From the NCBI RefSeq assembly GCF_900101455.1, contig NZ_FMZJ01000004.1, positions 62,001 to 126,000 of the forward strand: a stretch of 64,000 nucleotides of DNA, written 5' to 3'. Shown here piece after piece: positions 8,980 through 18,025 of this stretch (position 1 is its first letter; every line of letters starts with the position of its first letter). Made by a program: the position numbers and the translations under genes. Under the pieces are notes generated by a model. That model worked only from the letters and a program-made list of their open reading frames with translations. It ran no database searches and had not been told where the DNA came from. The DNA comes from Sphingomonas sp. YR710. GTDB taxonomy: Bacteria > Pseudomonadota > Alphaproteobacteria > Sphingomonadales > Sphingomonadaceae.

Positions 8980-9099
8980 CTCGTTGCGGTGATATCCATA
9001 CCGCCGCCTCCGTACGCATCGGTATGTTTACGAATGTCCGCGCGCGCTGCATTGCCACATCACCATGGCCAAACCCGCAGCCCACGCACGGAGGACGGC

Positions 9100-9651
9100 A
9101 TGACCGCTATCGCCATCGATTGCCCCAAGGATTCGGCGCCCCTGCGCGATTGGAGCGCCCATCTCACGACGCGAACCGGCTACGGCTTCTACGTGCGCCC
9201 GGCCCAACCCGGCGACGAGGCCACTTTGGCCGGCCTGTTCGATCATGTCAGCCCAGATGACCTGCGCTTCCGCTTCCTCAGCAGCACGCGCAAGGTGGGC
9301 GACACCCAATTGGCAGCGCTGACGCACGTCGATCACCAGCATGCGGAAAGCTTTGTTGCGATCGATTTACCGGCCGACCGCATGATCGCAAGCGCCATGC
9401 TGGCCGCCGACGCCGACATGAAGACTGCCGAAGTCGCAATCTCCATCGATTCTGACTATAAAAATCGCGGAATTGGCTGGGTTCTTCTCGAACATATCGC
9501 CCGGTATGCGCGCGCCCATGGGGTGAAAATGCTGCAGTCGATCGAAAGCCGAGAGAACCACGCCGCGATCGAGTTGGAGCGCGAAATGGGGTTTACCGCC
9601 CGTCCCTTCCCCGAGGATTCCACGCTGGTGATCGTAGAAGCGACGTTATGA
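9100..9651 (+). CDS. GNAT family N-acetyltransferase
   Basis: 183 residues from the ATG at 9100, which has GGAGG five nt upstream; the open frame extends further left but without a better start. The GNAT fold is seen from about residue 30: YGFYVRPAQPGDEATLAGLFDHVSPDDLRFRF, then AEVAISIDSDYKNRGIGWVLLEHIARYARAHGV. There NRGIGWVLL corresponds to the acetyl-CoA pyrophosphate loop (Q/RxxGxG/A). ENHAAIELEREMGF is the usual motif B region. The SPDDLRFRFLSS segment is typical of the acetyltransferase domain often fused to acyl-CoA synthetases (Pat-like), so protein lysine acetylation is a possibility. The 3' end overlaps the convergent rarD by 6 bp. Confidence 0.85.
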   Translation: MTAIAIDCPKDSAPLRDWSAHLTTRTGYGFYVRPAQPGDEATLAGLFDHVSPDDLRFRFLSSTRKVGDTQLAALTHVDHQHAESFVAIDLPADRMIASAMLAADADMKTAEVAISIDSDYKNRGIGWVLLEHIARYARAHGVKMLQSIESRENHAAIELEREMGFTARPFPEDSTLVIVEATL

Positions 9652-10539
9652 TCGTTCGGGAATTGCCATCATCCGGGCAGCGCGCCAGCTGCTGATTGCG
9701 TAGATCGCCAGACCGCTCCAGATACAACCGAAGGTGAAGAGGTGAATGGGCAGCAGCGGCTCGCCATAAGCGAAGACGCCCAGCAATAATTGCATCGTCG
9801 GCGCGATATATTGCAACAGGCCGAGATCGGCATAACGCAACCGCTTGGCCGCGCCGGCAAACATCAGCAAAGGTGCCGTCGTGATTACGCCGCTCAGCGA
9901 AAGCAGGCCCAGCGATGGACCGGCCGGCGACATCCCGCTGCCGTTCCAGATCAGCCAGCCCGCGGCGACAGGCGACAATAAGGCAGTTTCCAAGAGCAGC
10001 CCTTCGAACGCATCGATCGGCGCCATCTTGCGAACGAGGCCGTAGAGCCCGAACGTCACCGCAAGGGCCAGCGACAGCAGCGGCAGCGCATGCTGCCAGA
10101 TCGCCAGCCCGGCCACGCCAATGGTGGCCAGCAATATGGCGATACCCGCCGGGCGCGACATGCGCTCGCGCAGAAAAATCACGCCGAGCAAGACGTTGAC
10201 CAGCGGATTGATAAAATAGCCCAGGCTGGCCTGCACGACATGGCCGCCATTGACGGCACTGACATAAATCAGCCAATTCGCCGCGATCAGGACTGCCGAG
10301 GCCGACAACATCGCCATCAGCCGCGCATTGCGGACCGCCCCCCAGATCGCTGCGATGCGCCGCATGGGCCATGCCAGCAGCGCCAGCAGCAGCAAGGACC
10401 AGAGGATCCGATTGCACAGAATGTCGACGGGCGGCATCGGCCGCAGCAGCTTCAGGAACACGGGCATCGCCCCGCCCCACAGCAGATAGGCGCCCACCGC
10501 CATCATGATGCCCGCACGGGCGGATGTTTGGCGGTTCAT
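9646..10539 (-). CDS. rarD: EamA/RarD-type transporter
   Basis: 297 residues with ten predicted hydrophobic segments in two EamA halves. The N-terminal GIMMAVGAYLLWGGAMPVFLKLL, a NRILWSLLLL segment, NWLIYVSAVNGGHVVQASLGYFINPLVNVLLGVIFLRERM and the C-terminal LRYADLGLLQYIAPTMQLLLGVFAYGEPL are characteristic of the RarD (chloramphenicol-sensitive protein) branch. The substrate is not established. The start ATG at 10539 is the only sensible one. It lies downstream of the dioxygenase operon but is separated from it by a perfect hairpin, so it is probably transcribed separately. Confidence 0.87.
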   Translation of the reverse strand: MNRQTSARAGIMMAVGAYLLWGGAMPVFLKLLRPMPPVDILCNRILWSLLLLALLAWPMRRIAAIWGAVRNARLMAMLSASAVLIAANWLIYVSAVNGGHVVQASLGYFINPLVNVLLGVIFLRERMSRPAGIAILLATIGVAGLAIWQHALPLLSLALAVTFGLYGLVRKMAPIDAFEGLLLETALLSPVAAGWLIWNGSGMSPAGPSLGLLSLSGVITTAPLLMFAGAAKRLRYADLGLLQYIAPTMQLLLGVFAYGEPLLPIHLFTFGCIWSGLAIYAISSWRAARMMAIPERS

Positions 10540-10680
10540 TCCGAATGGATGCCTTCACAGTTGCTCGCCGATCCTGATTGTCGATCATATGACGATCGGC
10601 AAGGGCCGGCATCCGCATGGTCGACAGATCGAGGAGCTGATGGGCTGTGAAGACACCCCTTCCGGGCCGAAGAGCTGATG

Positions 10681-10712
10681 CGGGATACCCCGGCGGGAAA
10701 CGGGGTATCCCG
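10681..10712 (-). terminator. Perfect inverted repeat terminating the receptor-transporter-dioxygenase operon
   Basis: CGGGATACCCCG (10681-10692) pairs exactly with CGGGGTATCCCG (10701-10712) around an 8-nt loop. It begins six bases past the dioxygenase stop on the minus strand and 142 bp before rarD. No long U-run follows, but position and perfection argue for a terminator. Confidence 0.6.
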
Positions 10713-10718
10713 GGAAAA

Positions 10719-11645
10719 TCAGGCGCTCAAGGGCTCCGGCTTGAGCGCGCGGCTCGGCTGGCCGTCGACGCCCACCGGCACGGTGCCGGCGATCGTTACG
10801 CGGCGCAGGTTACGGCGTTGCGGCCCGAAATCGGCGACGGCACGGTGCTGGGTAGCGCGATTGTCCCAGATGGCGACATCGCCCGGCTGCCAGCGCCAGC
10901 GCACCGTGTTTTCGGGCTTGGTGACATGATCCTGCAAGATGCTGAGCAGCCGATCCGAATCCGCGCCGTTCAGCCCGACGAACTGCTTGACGAAATGGCC
11001 GACGAGCAGGCTGCGCTCACCCGTCACCGGATGGACGCGGACAACGGGATGTTCGGTCTCATAGACCGTCGACGCGAAAACCTGGCGATGCTTCTCGAAC
11101 TGCTCGCGCGATGCGTTCGCAAACACGGCTGCATAGTCATAGGCATTGGTGTGGATCGCGCGAAGATTGTCGACCAGCGCCTTCAGCGCATCGGGCAACT
11201 CCTCATAGGCAGTAGCTGTGTTCGCCCACAACGTATCCCCGCCCGCCTCGGGCACCTCGATCGCGCGCAGGATCGACGCTTCGGGATAGTCGGGCACGAA
11301 GGTAACATCGGTGTGCCAACTCGATGCGGCATAACCCTCCTTCGAGTCGAGTTCGAGCAGATAGCGCGAACCCTCGGCGACCGGCACCGTAGGATGGGGG
11401 ACCGGCGTGCCAAGCCGGGCCGCGAAGGCCTCCTGCCCAGCATCGTCGAACCCCTCCTGGTTTCGGAAAAAGATAACCTTGTGGCGGACAAGCGCGTCGC
11501 GGATCGCCGCGAGGATTGCATCATCCAGATCGGCCGACAGCGAAATACCGCGGATCTGGGCGCCGATCCGGCCAGCGACAGGCACGATGTCGAGCGGACT
11601 TTCGGCCTCATGGGCGTTGACGAAGCGTTGATTGAGGGCAGTCAT
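10719..11645 (-). CDS. TauD/TfdA-family Fe(II)/2-oxoglutarate dioxygenase, probable alkyl sulfate ester dioxygenase (AtsK-like)
   Basis: 308 residues; the ATG at 11645 has AAGGAG seven nt upstream. The Fe(II) triad is visible: H111 and D113 in SSWHTDVTF, and H267 in DNRATQHRAV. R282 in RRVTIAG is suited to bind 2-oxoglutarate. HPTVPVAEGSRYLLELDS, GGDTLWANTATAYEELP and HTNAYDYAA are, from memory, closer to AtsK and Rv3406 sulfate-ester dioxygenases than to taurine dioxygenase TauD. Such enzymes oxidise an alkyl sulfate to aldehyde and sulfate, giving the cell sulfur. Last gene of a three-gene operon (receptor, transporter, enzyme) with a 28-bp gap upstream, ended by the perfect hairpin at 10681. 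Confidence 0.85.
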   Translation of the reverse strand: MTALNQRFVNAHEAESPLDIVPVAGRIGAQIRGISLSADLDDAILAAIRDALVRHKVIFFRNQEGFDDAGQEAFAARLGTPVPHPTVPVAEGSRYLLELDSKEGYAASSWHTDVTFVPDYPEASILRAIEVPEAGGDTLWANTATAYEELPDALKALVDNLRAIHTNAYDYAAVFANASREQFEKHRQVFASTVYETEHPVVRVHPVTGERSLLVGHFVKQFVGLNGADSDRLLSILQDHVTKPENTVRWRWQPGDVAIWDNRATQHRAVADFGPQRRNLRRVTIAGTVPVGVDGQPSRALKPEPLSA

Positions 11646-11673
11646 GGTCGTTCTCCTTGCTTGGTGATGATTG

Positions 11674-13062
11674 TCAAAGCCGTGGTTCGCGGGCGGCAAG
11701 TGCACGGCGGATTTCGGCATGTGCATTGGCATCGATCGGGAAGCCGTGGATCAGCGCCGCCGAAATCAGATGGGCGATCGCCGGGCCCAGGGCGAAGACC
11801 AGCAACAAGCCATTCAACGCCGCCGAGCTGTTATGAGTGGAGGCAGGATCGAAGCCGAGCCAGGCAACCAGTGGTAGCGCGATCCCGACGGCCGCGGCCA
11901 TCGCCGCCTTGATCGAAATGCTGAACACCGAATAGAAGAGCGCTGCGCGATCCTCACCGGTATCGAGCCGATGCTGATCGGCGACATCAGCCACCATCGC
12001 CCGCAGCATCAGATTGCCCGACCCTTGAGCGAAGCCCTGCGCGATTGTCAGTATGAGCAGCAGCGGCAGATCATGCGCACCAATCAGCAGCAGCCCGAGA
12101 TTGATCAGAACCTGGACGAGTTCGCCCAAAACCGCCGTGCGATGCTTGCCGAGGCGCCGACCGATCTGCATCCATATCGGCCCGGCCGCGATCCCGAACA
12201 CGAATTGCAGCAGGAACAGCCCACTCGCCCATTGTGGCGCGCCCATATAGGCGCTCACGAAAAAGACGAACAGCACGCCGCGGATATTCTGCCCGACCGA
12301 CACGGCAAAGTCCGATCCCAGCACGCGGAGCAGGAGCCGGTTGCCCGCCACCAGCCGGATCGTGCGACCCAGCGACAGCCGTCGTCCGCCTTCTTGCGGA
12401 ACGGCAGGCTCGGGGAAGGCGCTCAGGGTCAACACCGCCCCGACGGCCAGCGACAGCACCAGCAGGCCACCCATCGAGGCAAGCTTCAGTGCGGCATCGC
12501 CGGGACGAAGCTGATCGATAATCGTCGGCAGGATCAGGATGAGCAGCAACGCCGCCGACCCCACAACCGTCTGGTAGGTCGCGACCCGGGTTCGCTCATG
12601 ATAGTCGTTCGAAATCTCTCCTGACCAGGCCAGGAATGGGATCTGGATCATCGACCAGCCCAGATAGAAGCCGAACAACGTGAAACCGAGCAGGATCGGC
12701 GTCACGCCGAACACGGGAAAGAACAATGGAAGCGCCGAAAGCCCGGTGACGATTGCTCCCGCCGCGATCCAGATGCGTCGGCGACCAAACCGGCTGCGCG
12801 TGCGATCGCAGAGCGCCCCGACGATCGGGTCTGCCAGCGCTCCCCACAATTTCTCGATCAGGAAGATCAGCCCGAGTACGCCGATCGGCACACCATAATG
12901 CTGGGCATAGATAGCCGGAAGATAGACGTTGAGCGGCATCGCGGCCGCGTAGATCGGCAGGGAAATCGCCGAGAAGGCGAGCAGCCGACCGCCAGGGAGA
13001 CCGTTTGCCGGAGCAGGAACCGGCCTGGTACGGCCGAGATCGTGAACGAACGTCGTCGCCAT
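11674..13062 (-). CDS. GPH-type MFS transporter (MelB-like fold)
   Basis: 462 residues with twelve hydrophobic segments. The N-terminal SLPIYAAAMPLNVYLPAIYAQHYG and the following IEKLWGALADPIVGALCDRTRSRFGRRRIWI match the glycoside-pentoside-hexuronide:cation symporter family, including the conserved D...DRTRSRFGRR loop. A GAGGTG Shine-Dalgarno precedes the ATG at 13062. It lies 9 bp after the TonB-receptor stop and 28 bp before the dioxygenase, so it is the inner-membrane step of the same operon. From context the substrate is likely the compound the dioxygenase attacks, probably an organic sulfate, rather than a sugar. Confidence 0.85.
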   Translation of the reverse strand: MATTFVHDLGRTRPVPAPANGLPGGRLLAFSAISLPIYAAAMPLNVYLPAIYAQHYGVPIGVLGLIFLIEKLWGALADPIVGALCDRTRSRFGRRRIWIAAGAIVTGLSALPLFFPVFGVTPILLGFTLFGFYLGWSMIQIPFLAWSGEISNDYHERTRVATYQTVVGSAALLLILILPTIIDQLRPGDAALKLASMGGLLVLSLAVGAVLTLSAFPEPAVPQEGGRRLSLGRTIRLVAGNRLLLRVLGSDFAVSVGQNIRGVLFVFFVSAYMGAPQWASGLFLLQFVFGIAAGPIWMQIGRRLGKHRTAVLGELVQVLINLGLLLIGAHDLPLLLILTIAQGFAQGSGNLMLRAMVADVADQHRLDTGEDRAALFYSVFSISIKAAMAAAVGIALPLVAWLGFDPASTHNSSAALNGLLLVFALGPAIAHLISAALIHGFPIDANAHAEIRRALAAREPRL

Positions 13063-13071
13063 ATCAGCACC

Positions 13072-15453
13072 TCACAGCTTGGTACGAAGGGTGACGCCGA
13101 AGGTGCGGGGATCGCCGACGAGCCCCGTGATCAGCCCGGTATTGGCGGGCGACAGCGTCTGAAAATACTGTTTGTCGAACAGATTCCGCACCCACAGCGA
13201 CAGATCCCAGCGGCTGTCGTCGGTGCGCAGGCCGATGCGGGCATTGGCCAGGCCATAGCCCGGCACGCGCGAATAAGCCGAGTTGGTGACCTGGGTGAAG
13301 AAGCCCGATCGATGCGCGAAATCGGCATGGCCGTAGATCCACAGCGCATCGATGCCGAGTGGCTGCGCGACATCGGCCGCGAGAGTGTAGGTGAATTTGG
13401 GGGCGCCGGCGATCTGCCGGCCGGTGAGATCGGTGGCCGCGCCCAGATTGGCGCTTTCGACCGGGGCCGGCGCATCACGATAGCTGCGATAGACATTGTC
13501 CGTATAGGCCAGCGATGCGGTGAGGCTGATCCGGTCATTCGGCTGCGCCTGCGCATCCAGCTCGAAGCCGCGCGAACGGACGGCGCCAACATTCTGAATA
13601 TACTGTAGATATGTACCAAGATTGGTGAGCGTCGTAATTGCGCTCTGGAAATCCTTAACGTCGGTCCAGAAGCCGGCGGCATTTACGGTCAGCCTCCGAT
13701 CGAGGAACTGGCTTTTCAGTCCCACCTCGTAGCTATTGACCCGTTCCGGCTGAACGCTGGTCGGCACGACCACGCCGAGCGGGAAGCTGCTCAGGTTGAT
13801 ACCACCCGATTTATTGCCGCGCGAATAGCTCGTATATACAAGCACATCTGGTACTATTTTATAGGCCAGGCTGACCAGACCCGATAGGCTGTTGTCCGCC
13901 CGTCCAGCGCTGTAGGCCAGCACCGGATTGAAACTGTCGCGTATCGCTTGCGCGCCAGCAAAGGCGCTGATGTCGAGCCCGCCAACCTGGGCCTGCCGAA
14001 AATCGCCCGATTTCGCCTCGTGGGTGAAGCGCAGGCCTGTCGTCAGGCTCAGCGCCTCGCTGATATGCCACGTGCTCTGGCCGAAGACCGCATAGCTCCG
14101 GGTTTCGGGTGTCGACGTCGATTGCGCGCGAAACCCGTTGAGCGCCGCATTCCAGGTCGCAAGCGGCAACGGCGATGATGGCGGCCGATACCAGTCTGGC
14201 GCCGCCGCACCATAAGCGTTGTCGCCATAGCCGCGCACGATTTGCCAGAAATAATAGGCACCGATCACATAATCGATCTTACGCTTGCCTGTAGAGCCGA
14301 TCCGCAATTCCTGGCTGAACTGACGCTGCCGGTTCGCCTGCTGGTTGATCGTGAAGATCGGCAACCCCAGCGCGTCGCTGTCATTAGCCGGATTCCAATC
14401 CCACCAGCGATAGGCACTGATCGATGTCAGCGCGGCGCCTCCCAGATCCCAGTCGAATTCGCCCGACAGGCCGTAGGACTTCATATTTGCTTGAAAATGG
14501 GAATCCGCGTCCGTCTTGCGGGCGAACGGATCGATCGGCAGTGCGGCATAGCCGGCACGGGCGATGCGATCGTAGAAATTGTTCGGGACAGGCGCGCCAT
14601 TGGCGTAGCTGGTGAACACGCCGACGGGCAACTGGATGCAGCAATGCGCCTTTTGCCGGGCAAAATCGCCGATAAGCCGGATCTGAACATCCGTGGCCGG
14701 CTTGACCAGCAATTGCCCGCGGACCGAGAAATTGTCGTAATCATGCGCTTTCTGACCGGTGCGGACATCGTCGATGAAGCCGTCGCGACGGGTCTCGGCG
14801 ATACTCAGCCGGAAAGCCGCGATGTCGCTGATGATCGGTGCCGACAGCGATCCGCGCAATTGATAGGCGCCATGGTTGCCGATGGTCGCCTCGCCCGAAA
14901 ACTCGGGCTGAAAGGCCGGTACCCGGCTGCTGATATTGATCGCGCCGGCAGTCGTATTCTTGCCGAACAAGGTGCCTTGCGGTCCGCGCAGCACCTCGAC
15001 ATGATCGAGATCGACCAGATCGAATTGCGTCTGGCCGACCCGCCCATAATAGACATTGTCGATATAGACGCCGACACCGTTCTCGAGCCCGTCATTGGTC
15101 AGCGCGACATTGCTGCCGAGCCCGCGAATATTGATATTGGTGTTGCGCGGATTGAAGCTGAATATCTGTATGCTCGGCACAAGTTGCTGAATTTGCCCAA
15201 GCGTATAATTGCCCGTCTTCTCCAACGTTTCCTGACCGACGACGCTGAGCGCGATCGGCACGTCCTGCGCCCGTTCGTCCCGGCGCCGGGCGCTGACGAT
15301 GATATCGGTGTCCGATCCGTCATCCGTCGCATCTGCCAGCACCAGCGGCGCCGTGACGGACGGCTCCCCATAAGCCGGTGCCGTCAGCGCCAGCAATGCG
15401 AGCGTGAAAACAGAAGCCGTCGAACGAAAATATGCTGTATCGCTGAAATGCAT
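13072..15453 (-). CDS. TonB-dependent outer-membrane receptor
   Basis: 793 residues. The ATG at 15453 is preceded by AAGGGGA and starts a signal peptide ending near TAPAYGE. A TonB-box-like DIIVSARRRDERAQDVPIALSV leads into the plug (LVPSIQIFSFNPRNTNINIRGLG, GVYIDNVYYGRVGQTQFDLVDLDHVEVLRGPQGTLFGKNTTAGAINI). The 22-strand barrel ends in a strand with terminal TLRTKL. The plug resembles sphingomonad receptors of the FecA/FyuA-like 'Oar' range, whose ligands are diverse. Position at the head of the operon implies it imports the transporter and dioxygenase substrate across the outer membrane, not necessarily iron. It is divergent from the Rrf2 regulator. Confidence 0.92.
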   Translation of the reverse strand: MHFSDTAYFRSTASVFTLALLALTAPAYGEPSVTAPLVLADATDDGSDTDIIVSARRRDERAQDVPIALSVVGQETLEKTGNYTLGQIQQLVPSIQIFSFNPRNTNINIRGLGSNVALTNDGLENGVGVYIDNVYYGRVGQTQFDLVDLDHVEVLRGPQGTLFGKNTTAGAINISSRVPAFQPEFSGEATIGNHGAYQLRGSLSAPIISDIAAFRLSIAETRRDGFIDDVRTGQKAHDYDNFSVRGQLLVKPATDVQIRLIGDFARQKAHCCIQLPVGVFTSYANGAPVPNNFYDRIARAGYAALPIDPFARKTDADSHFQANMKSYGLSGEFDWDLGGAALTSISAYRWWDWNPANDSDALGLPIFTINQQANRQRQFSQELRIGSTGKRKIDYVIGAYYFWQIVRGYGDNAYGAAAPDWYRPPSSPLPLATWNAALNGFRAQSTSTPETRSYAVFGQSTWHISEALSLTTGLRFTHEAKSGDFRQAQVGGLDISAFAGAQAIRDSFNPVLAYSAGRADNSLSGLVSLAYKIVPDVLVYTSYSRGNKSGGINLSSFPLGVVVPTSVQPERVNSYEVGLKSQFLDRRLTVNAAGFWTDVKDFQSAITTLTNLGTYLQYIQNVGAVRSRGFELDAQAQPNDRISLTASLAYTDNVYRSYRDAPAPVESANLGAATDLTGRQIAGAPKFTYTLAADVAQPLGIDALWIYGHADFAHRSGFFTQVTNSAYSRVPGYGLANARIGLRTDDSRWDLSLWVRNLFDKQYFQTLSPANTGLITGLVGDPRTFGVTLRTKL

Positions 15454-15742
15454 GATGTCCCCTTGGCGCGACCAGACCCGGCGCGCCCTTCCGCACGGCA
15501 ACCGCACGGCCAAATTGTCGTTTTTGAAAAGACTTCCGGCCTAAGGCCGACGCTTATGATCGTACTGTCGCATCGCTTTCCCTTCACACGTTGCGGGAAC
15601 ACGACGCCGGATTTTGCCGGACGAACGTGCGCTTTAGCCGTTGTTGACGCGGAGCAAGCTGCTTCCCTTCAAAAGCCGCGGATCGTAATGACAAGGTAGC
15701 CCTTGCGATGGCGATGACCGTCCCCATCTGTTAATTCATACT

Positions 15743-15772
15743 TTGCCGATATGATTAATATGGTCAATTATA
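15743..15772. promoter_or_regulatory. Overlapping divergent promoter and candidate operator between the TonB receptor and the Rrf2 gene
   Basis: The 408 bp between the two start codons (15454-15861) carries no gene. On the minus strand an exact TATAAT lies at 15772-15767, pointing at the receptor. On the plus strand TTGCCG (15743-15748), 17 bp and AATTAT (15766-15771) could serve the regulator. Between them TGATTAATATGGTCA (15752-15766) is an imperfect dyad in an unusually AT-rich tract, a reasonable Rrf2 operator. All of this is pattern reading; no start site is known. Confidence 0.35.
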
Positions 15773-15861
15773 GTTTTGGTTTGGGTCGGGCAATCTGGCC
15801 TTTGATCGATGCCAGTGATGCGATAGGCGATAGGCCGGAACGAAAAAGGCAAATCCCGAAC

Positions 15862-16299
15862 GTGCTTTCCCAACGCGGCCGTTATGCTCTGAAGGCACTG
15901 ACCTATCTCGCGCGGTCGGGTAACAAACCCGGGCAGGTCATCGCGATTGCCGAGGCCGAAAATATTCCGCGCAAGTTCCTGGAAGCGATCATGTCCGATC
16001 TGCGCCGCGCCAATCTGGTCACCAGCCTGCGCGGCAAATTTGGCGGTTATATATTGGCCCGCCCTGCGAAAGAGATCATGTTCGGGGATATCATCCGCGC
16101 GACCGACGGCCCGCTCGCCCTCGTTCCGTGCGCCAGCAAGGCGTTCTACCGCCGCTGCGACGATTGCACCGATGAAGCGACCTGCGCGATCCGCAAGGTG
16201 ATGGCCGAGGTGCGCGAAGAAGTGAGCGCGATCCTCGATCGAACCTCGCTCGCGCAGGCCGCCGCGATCGGACAAGCGCAGGATGCACCGCCCGCCTGA
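15862..16299 (+). CDS. Rrf2-family transcriptional regulator with a cysteine cluster
   Basis: 145 residues from a GTG at 15862, chosen because VLSQRGRYALKALTYLA is where the family begins (usually M-L-S-x-K-A-R-Y-A-L). The Shine-Dalgarno is weak (AAAGG about 12 nt away), so a longer N-terminus is possible. The winged helix is clear: IAIAEAENIPRKFLEAIMSDLRRANLVTSLRGKFGGYILARP. Four cysteines follow in the pattern CASKAFYRRCDDCTDEATC (C-x8-C-x2-C-x5-C), suitable for an Fe-S cluster as in IscR/NsrR/RsrR relatives. It faces the TonB-receptor operon, so it probably represses that operon in response to Fe-S, redox or sulfur state. Confidence 0.85.
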   Translation: MLSQRGRYALKALTYLARSGNKPGQVIAIAEAENIPRKFLEAIMSDLRRANLVTSLRGKFGGYILARPAKEIMFGDIIRATDGPLALVPCASKAFYRRCDDCTDEATCAIRKVMAEVREEVSAILDRTSLAQAAAIGQAQDAPPA

Positions 16300-16308
16300 C
16301 GATCCGGG

Positions 16309-16950
16309 CTATTTTGCGCGATACGTCCCGCCGGCGCAGTGCCGACGTCCGGCGATCAGATGGGATGCGGATCGTCTCGCGTCATCGGGCGGAGCCGCAC
16401 CGAGTTCCGCCAGCATCGCCTGCCCCTCCGGCCATTCACCGAGGCCGCTATCGGCATTGATGTGCCCGAGCGCCCCGATGTCGCGGAAATCGGCACCCCA
16501 TTGCGCCGCAAAAGCATAAGCGCGCCCGATCGCACTATAAGGATCGTCGGTGCTGGCCACCACGATCGCCGGAAATGGGAAAGTCGTGCGCGGGGCCGGT
16601 GCAAAGCGCCGCAGGATCGGGTGGGCATCGGGAAGTTCGACGTCGGGCGGCGCCACCAGCAATGCGCCCGCCACCTGACCACGGCGATCGGCCGAGGCCA
16701 AAGCGCACCACCAGGCCACAGCCAGGCAGCCGAGGCTGTGCGCGACCAGAATTACCGGCTCCCGCTCATAAGCGATCGCAAGATCGAGTTTGGTGATCCA
16801 ATGGCTGCGATGGGGATTGTCCCACGCGCCAAGATCGACGCGATGAACGTCCCCTCGTCGCTCCCATCGGCTCTGCCAGTGATCGGGGCCCGAACCGTAC
16901 AGGCCCGGAACGGTGAGACAGTTCGGATGAATATGGCTCGATCCCGCCAT
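16309..16950 (-). CDS. RBBP9/YdeN-family alpha/beta hydrolase
   Basis: 213 residues from the ATG at 16950, with GAGGAG six nt upstream. Family features: LTVPGLYGSGPDHWQSRWE at the N-terminus, the nucleophile elbow LVAHSLGC, an acidic residue in ASTDDPY and the catalytic His in GALGHINADSGLGEWPEG. These form a Ser-Asp-His triad. RBBP9/YdeN proteins are small serine hydrolases with mostly unknown substrates. It converges with the Rrf2 gene, 9 bp between stops, and no operon partner is evident. Confidence 0.87.
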   Translation of the reverse strand: MAGSSHIHPNCLTVPGLYGSGPDHWQSRWERRGDVHRVDLGAWDNPHRSHWITKLDLAIAYEREPVILVAHSLGCLAVAWWCALASADRRGQVAGALLVAPPDVELPDAHPILRRFAPAPRTTFPFPAIVVASTDDPYSAIGRAYAFAAQWGADFRDIGALGHINADSGLGEWPEGQAMLAELGAAPPDDARRSASHLIAGRRHCAGGTYRAK

Positions 16951-17064
16951 GGCGCTTCTCCTCACAGGGGTAAGCGCACGTATATTCTACTAATTCAATA
17001 GAGAATATAAATTTTGGCTGCCCCACCGGCAAGCTGAACTTTCCCACCGTGAAGCGGGGGAGGT

Positions 17065-17871
17065 TTAGAAGCGTCTGGACAGGCCGAAATAGACTTCCAT
17101 ATCCGGCGCATCGCGGTTTAGGCCAGCCACCGAACCGAGATCGAACTGGACATTGTCCCCGGGCTGCCAACTGATCGACAGGCTGGCGAGTTGCTGGGTC
17201 GATCGCACGGTCGGGTCCGGATCGCGATCGCGAAAGGCCGAATATTCGAACGTGGCCGACACGGCCTTGCTGATTTTCATCGCCACGCCCGCCACCGAGC
17301 CAAAAGCGAGGTGCCGGCCGCTGCCATCGGCATCGACCGCGGCGTCAATCTCAGGGGTCAACCCGATCGAAAAACGATCGTTGAGCGCGATCGAAGTCGG
17401 CAGGCGCAGCCCGGCGCTCCAGTCGCCCGCCCCGATCGGGGATCGTCCGACGGGAACCGTCGCCGTCGGCATGACCGCTATCGAAAAGCCCGAACCGTCG
17501 GGATTTCGCAAATTCTGACGAATGGCCAGCGAAACATCGCCGGTCCGCTGCTGGACGGTCACCGCTCCGGTCGTCCTGTCACGCTTCCGCAATCGTCCAT
17601 AGCTGGTCCAGCCAAGCTGAACCTCGGTGGTCGGCCCGATCCCGAGCCTGGCCAGGGCATCACCGGCGATGATCTGATCGCTGCGCGTATCGGTGCTCTT
17701 GTCGGTCGTCCAGTCGACCAGCCCCACCTCGATCGAAACATGTCCCTGATCGACGATACAGCTGGGTGTCGCCAGGCCCGGCCGATCGGGGCAATAATCG
17801 CGCAACTGCGCCGCGACGCCGGGAGTGGACATCGCCGCCAGCGTCACCGCCGCTACACGCCATCCTGGCAT
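17065..17871 (-). CDS. Outer-membrane beta-barrel protein, 'transporter' / phenol-degradation MetA-like family
   Basis: 268 residues from the ATG at 17871 (GGAGG five nt upstream). A signal peptide ends near GVAAQ, followed by YCPDRPGLATPSCIVDQGHVSIEVGLVDWTTD, typical of proteins annotated as transporter or MetA-pathway OMPs. Alternating beta strands continue to a C-terminal aromatic residue (MEVYFGLSRRF), a barrel assembly signal. Repeated phrases such as GPTTEVQLGWTSYG, GDVSLAIRQNLRNPDG and AVMPTATVPVG support a barrel. The cargo is unknown. It is divergent from the following membrane-protein gene by 154 bp. Confidence 0.7.
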   Translation of the reverse strand: MPGWRVAAVTLAAMSTPGVAAQLRDYCPDRPGLATPSCIVDQGHVSIEVGLVDWTTDKSTDTRSDQIIAGDALARLGIGPTTEVQLGWTSYGRLRKRDRTTGAVTVQQRTGDVSLAIRQNLRNPDGSGFSIAVMPTATVPVGRSPIGAGDWSAGLRLPTSIALNDRFSIGLTPEIDAAVDADGSGRHLAFGSVAGVAMKISKAVSATFEYSAFRDRDPDPTVRSTQQLASLSISWQPGDNVQFDLGSVAGLNRDAPDMEVYFGLSRRF

Positions 17872-18025
17872 CGATTCCTCCCCAAAAGCATTCCCAACGG
17901 AAACTGCGACAACCGGGACGTGAGTGCAATAGCGCCCGCCAGTCCAACGGCCGCCTACATCGGCGGCCAAACTTACGATATCCTTACGGGCTGACACGAT
18001 AGCCGAGCCCTGCTAGCGTAAGATT

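Noticed and set aside
15751-15861. 37-residue N-terminal extension of the Rrf2 gene
   Set aside because: No similarity to Rrf2 N-termini, and the upstream sequence is the AT-rich promoter region; the GTG at 15862 fits the family start better.
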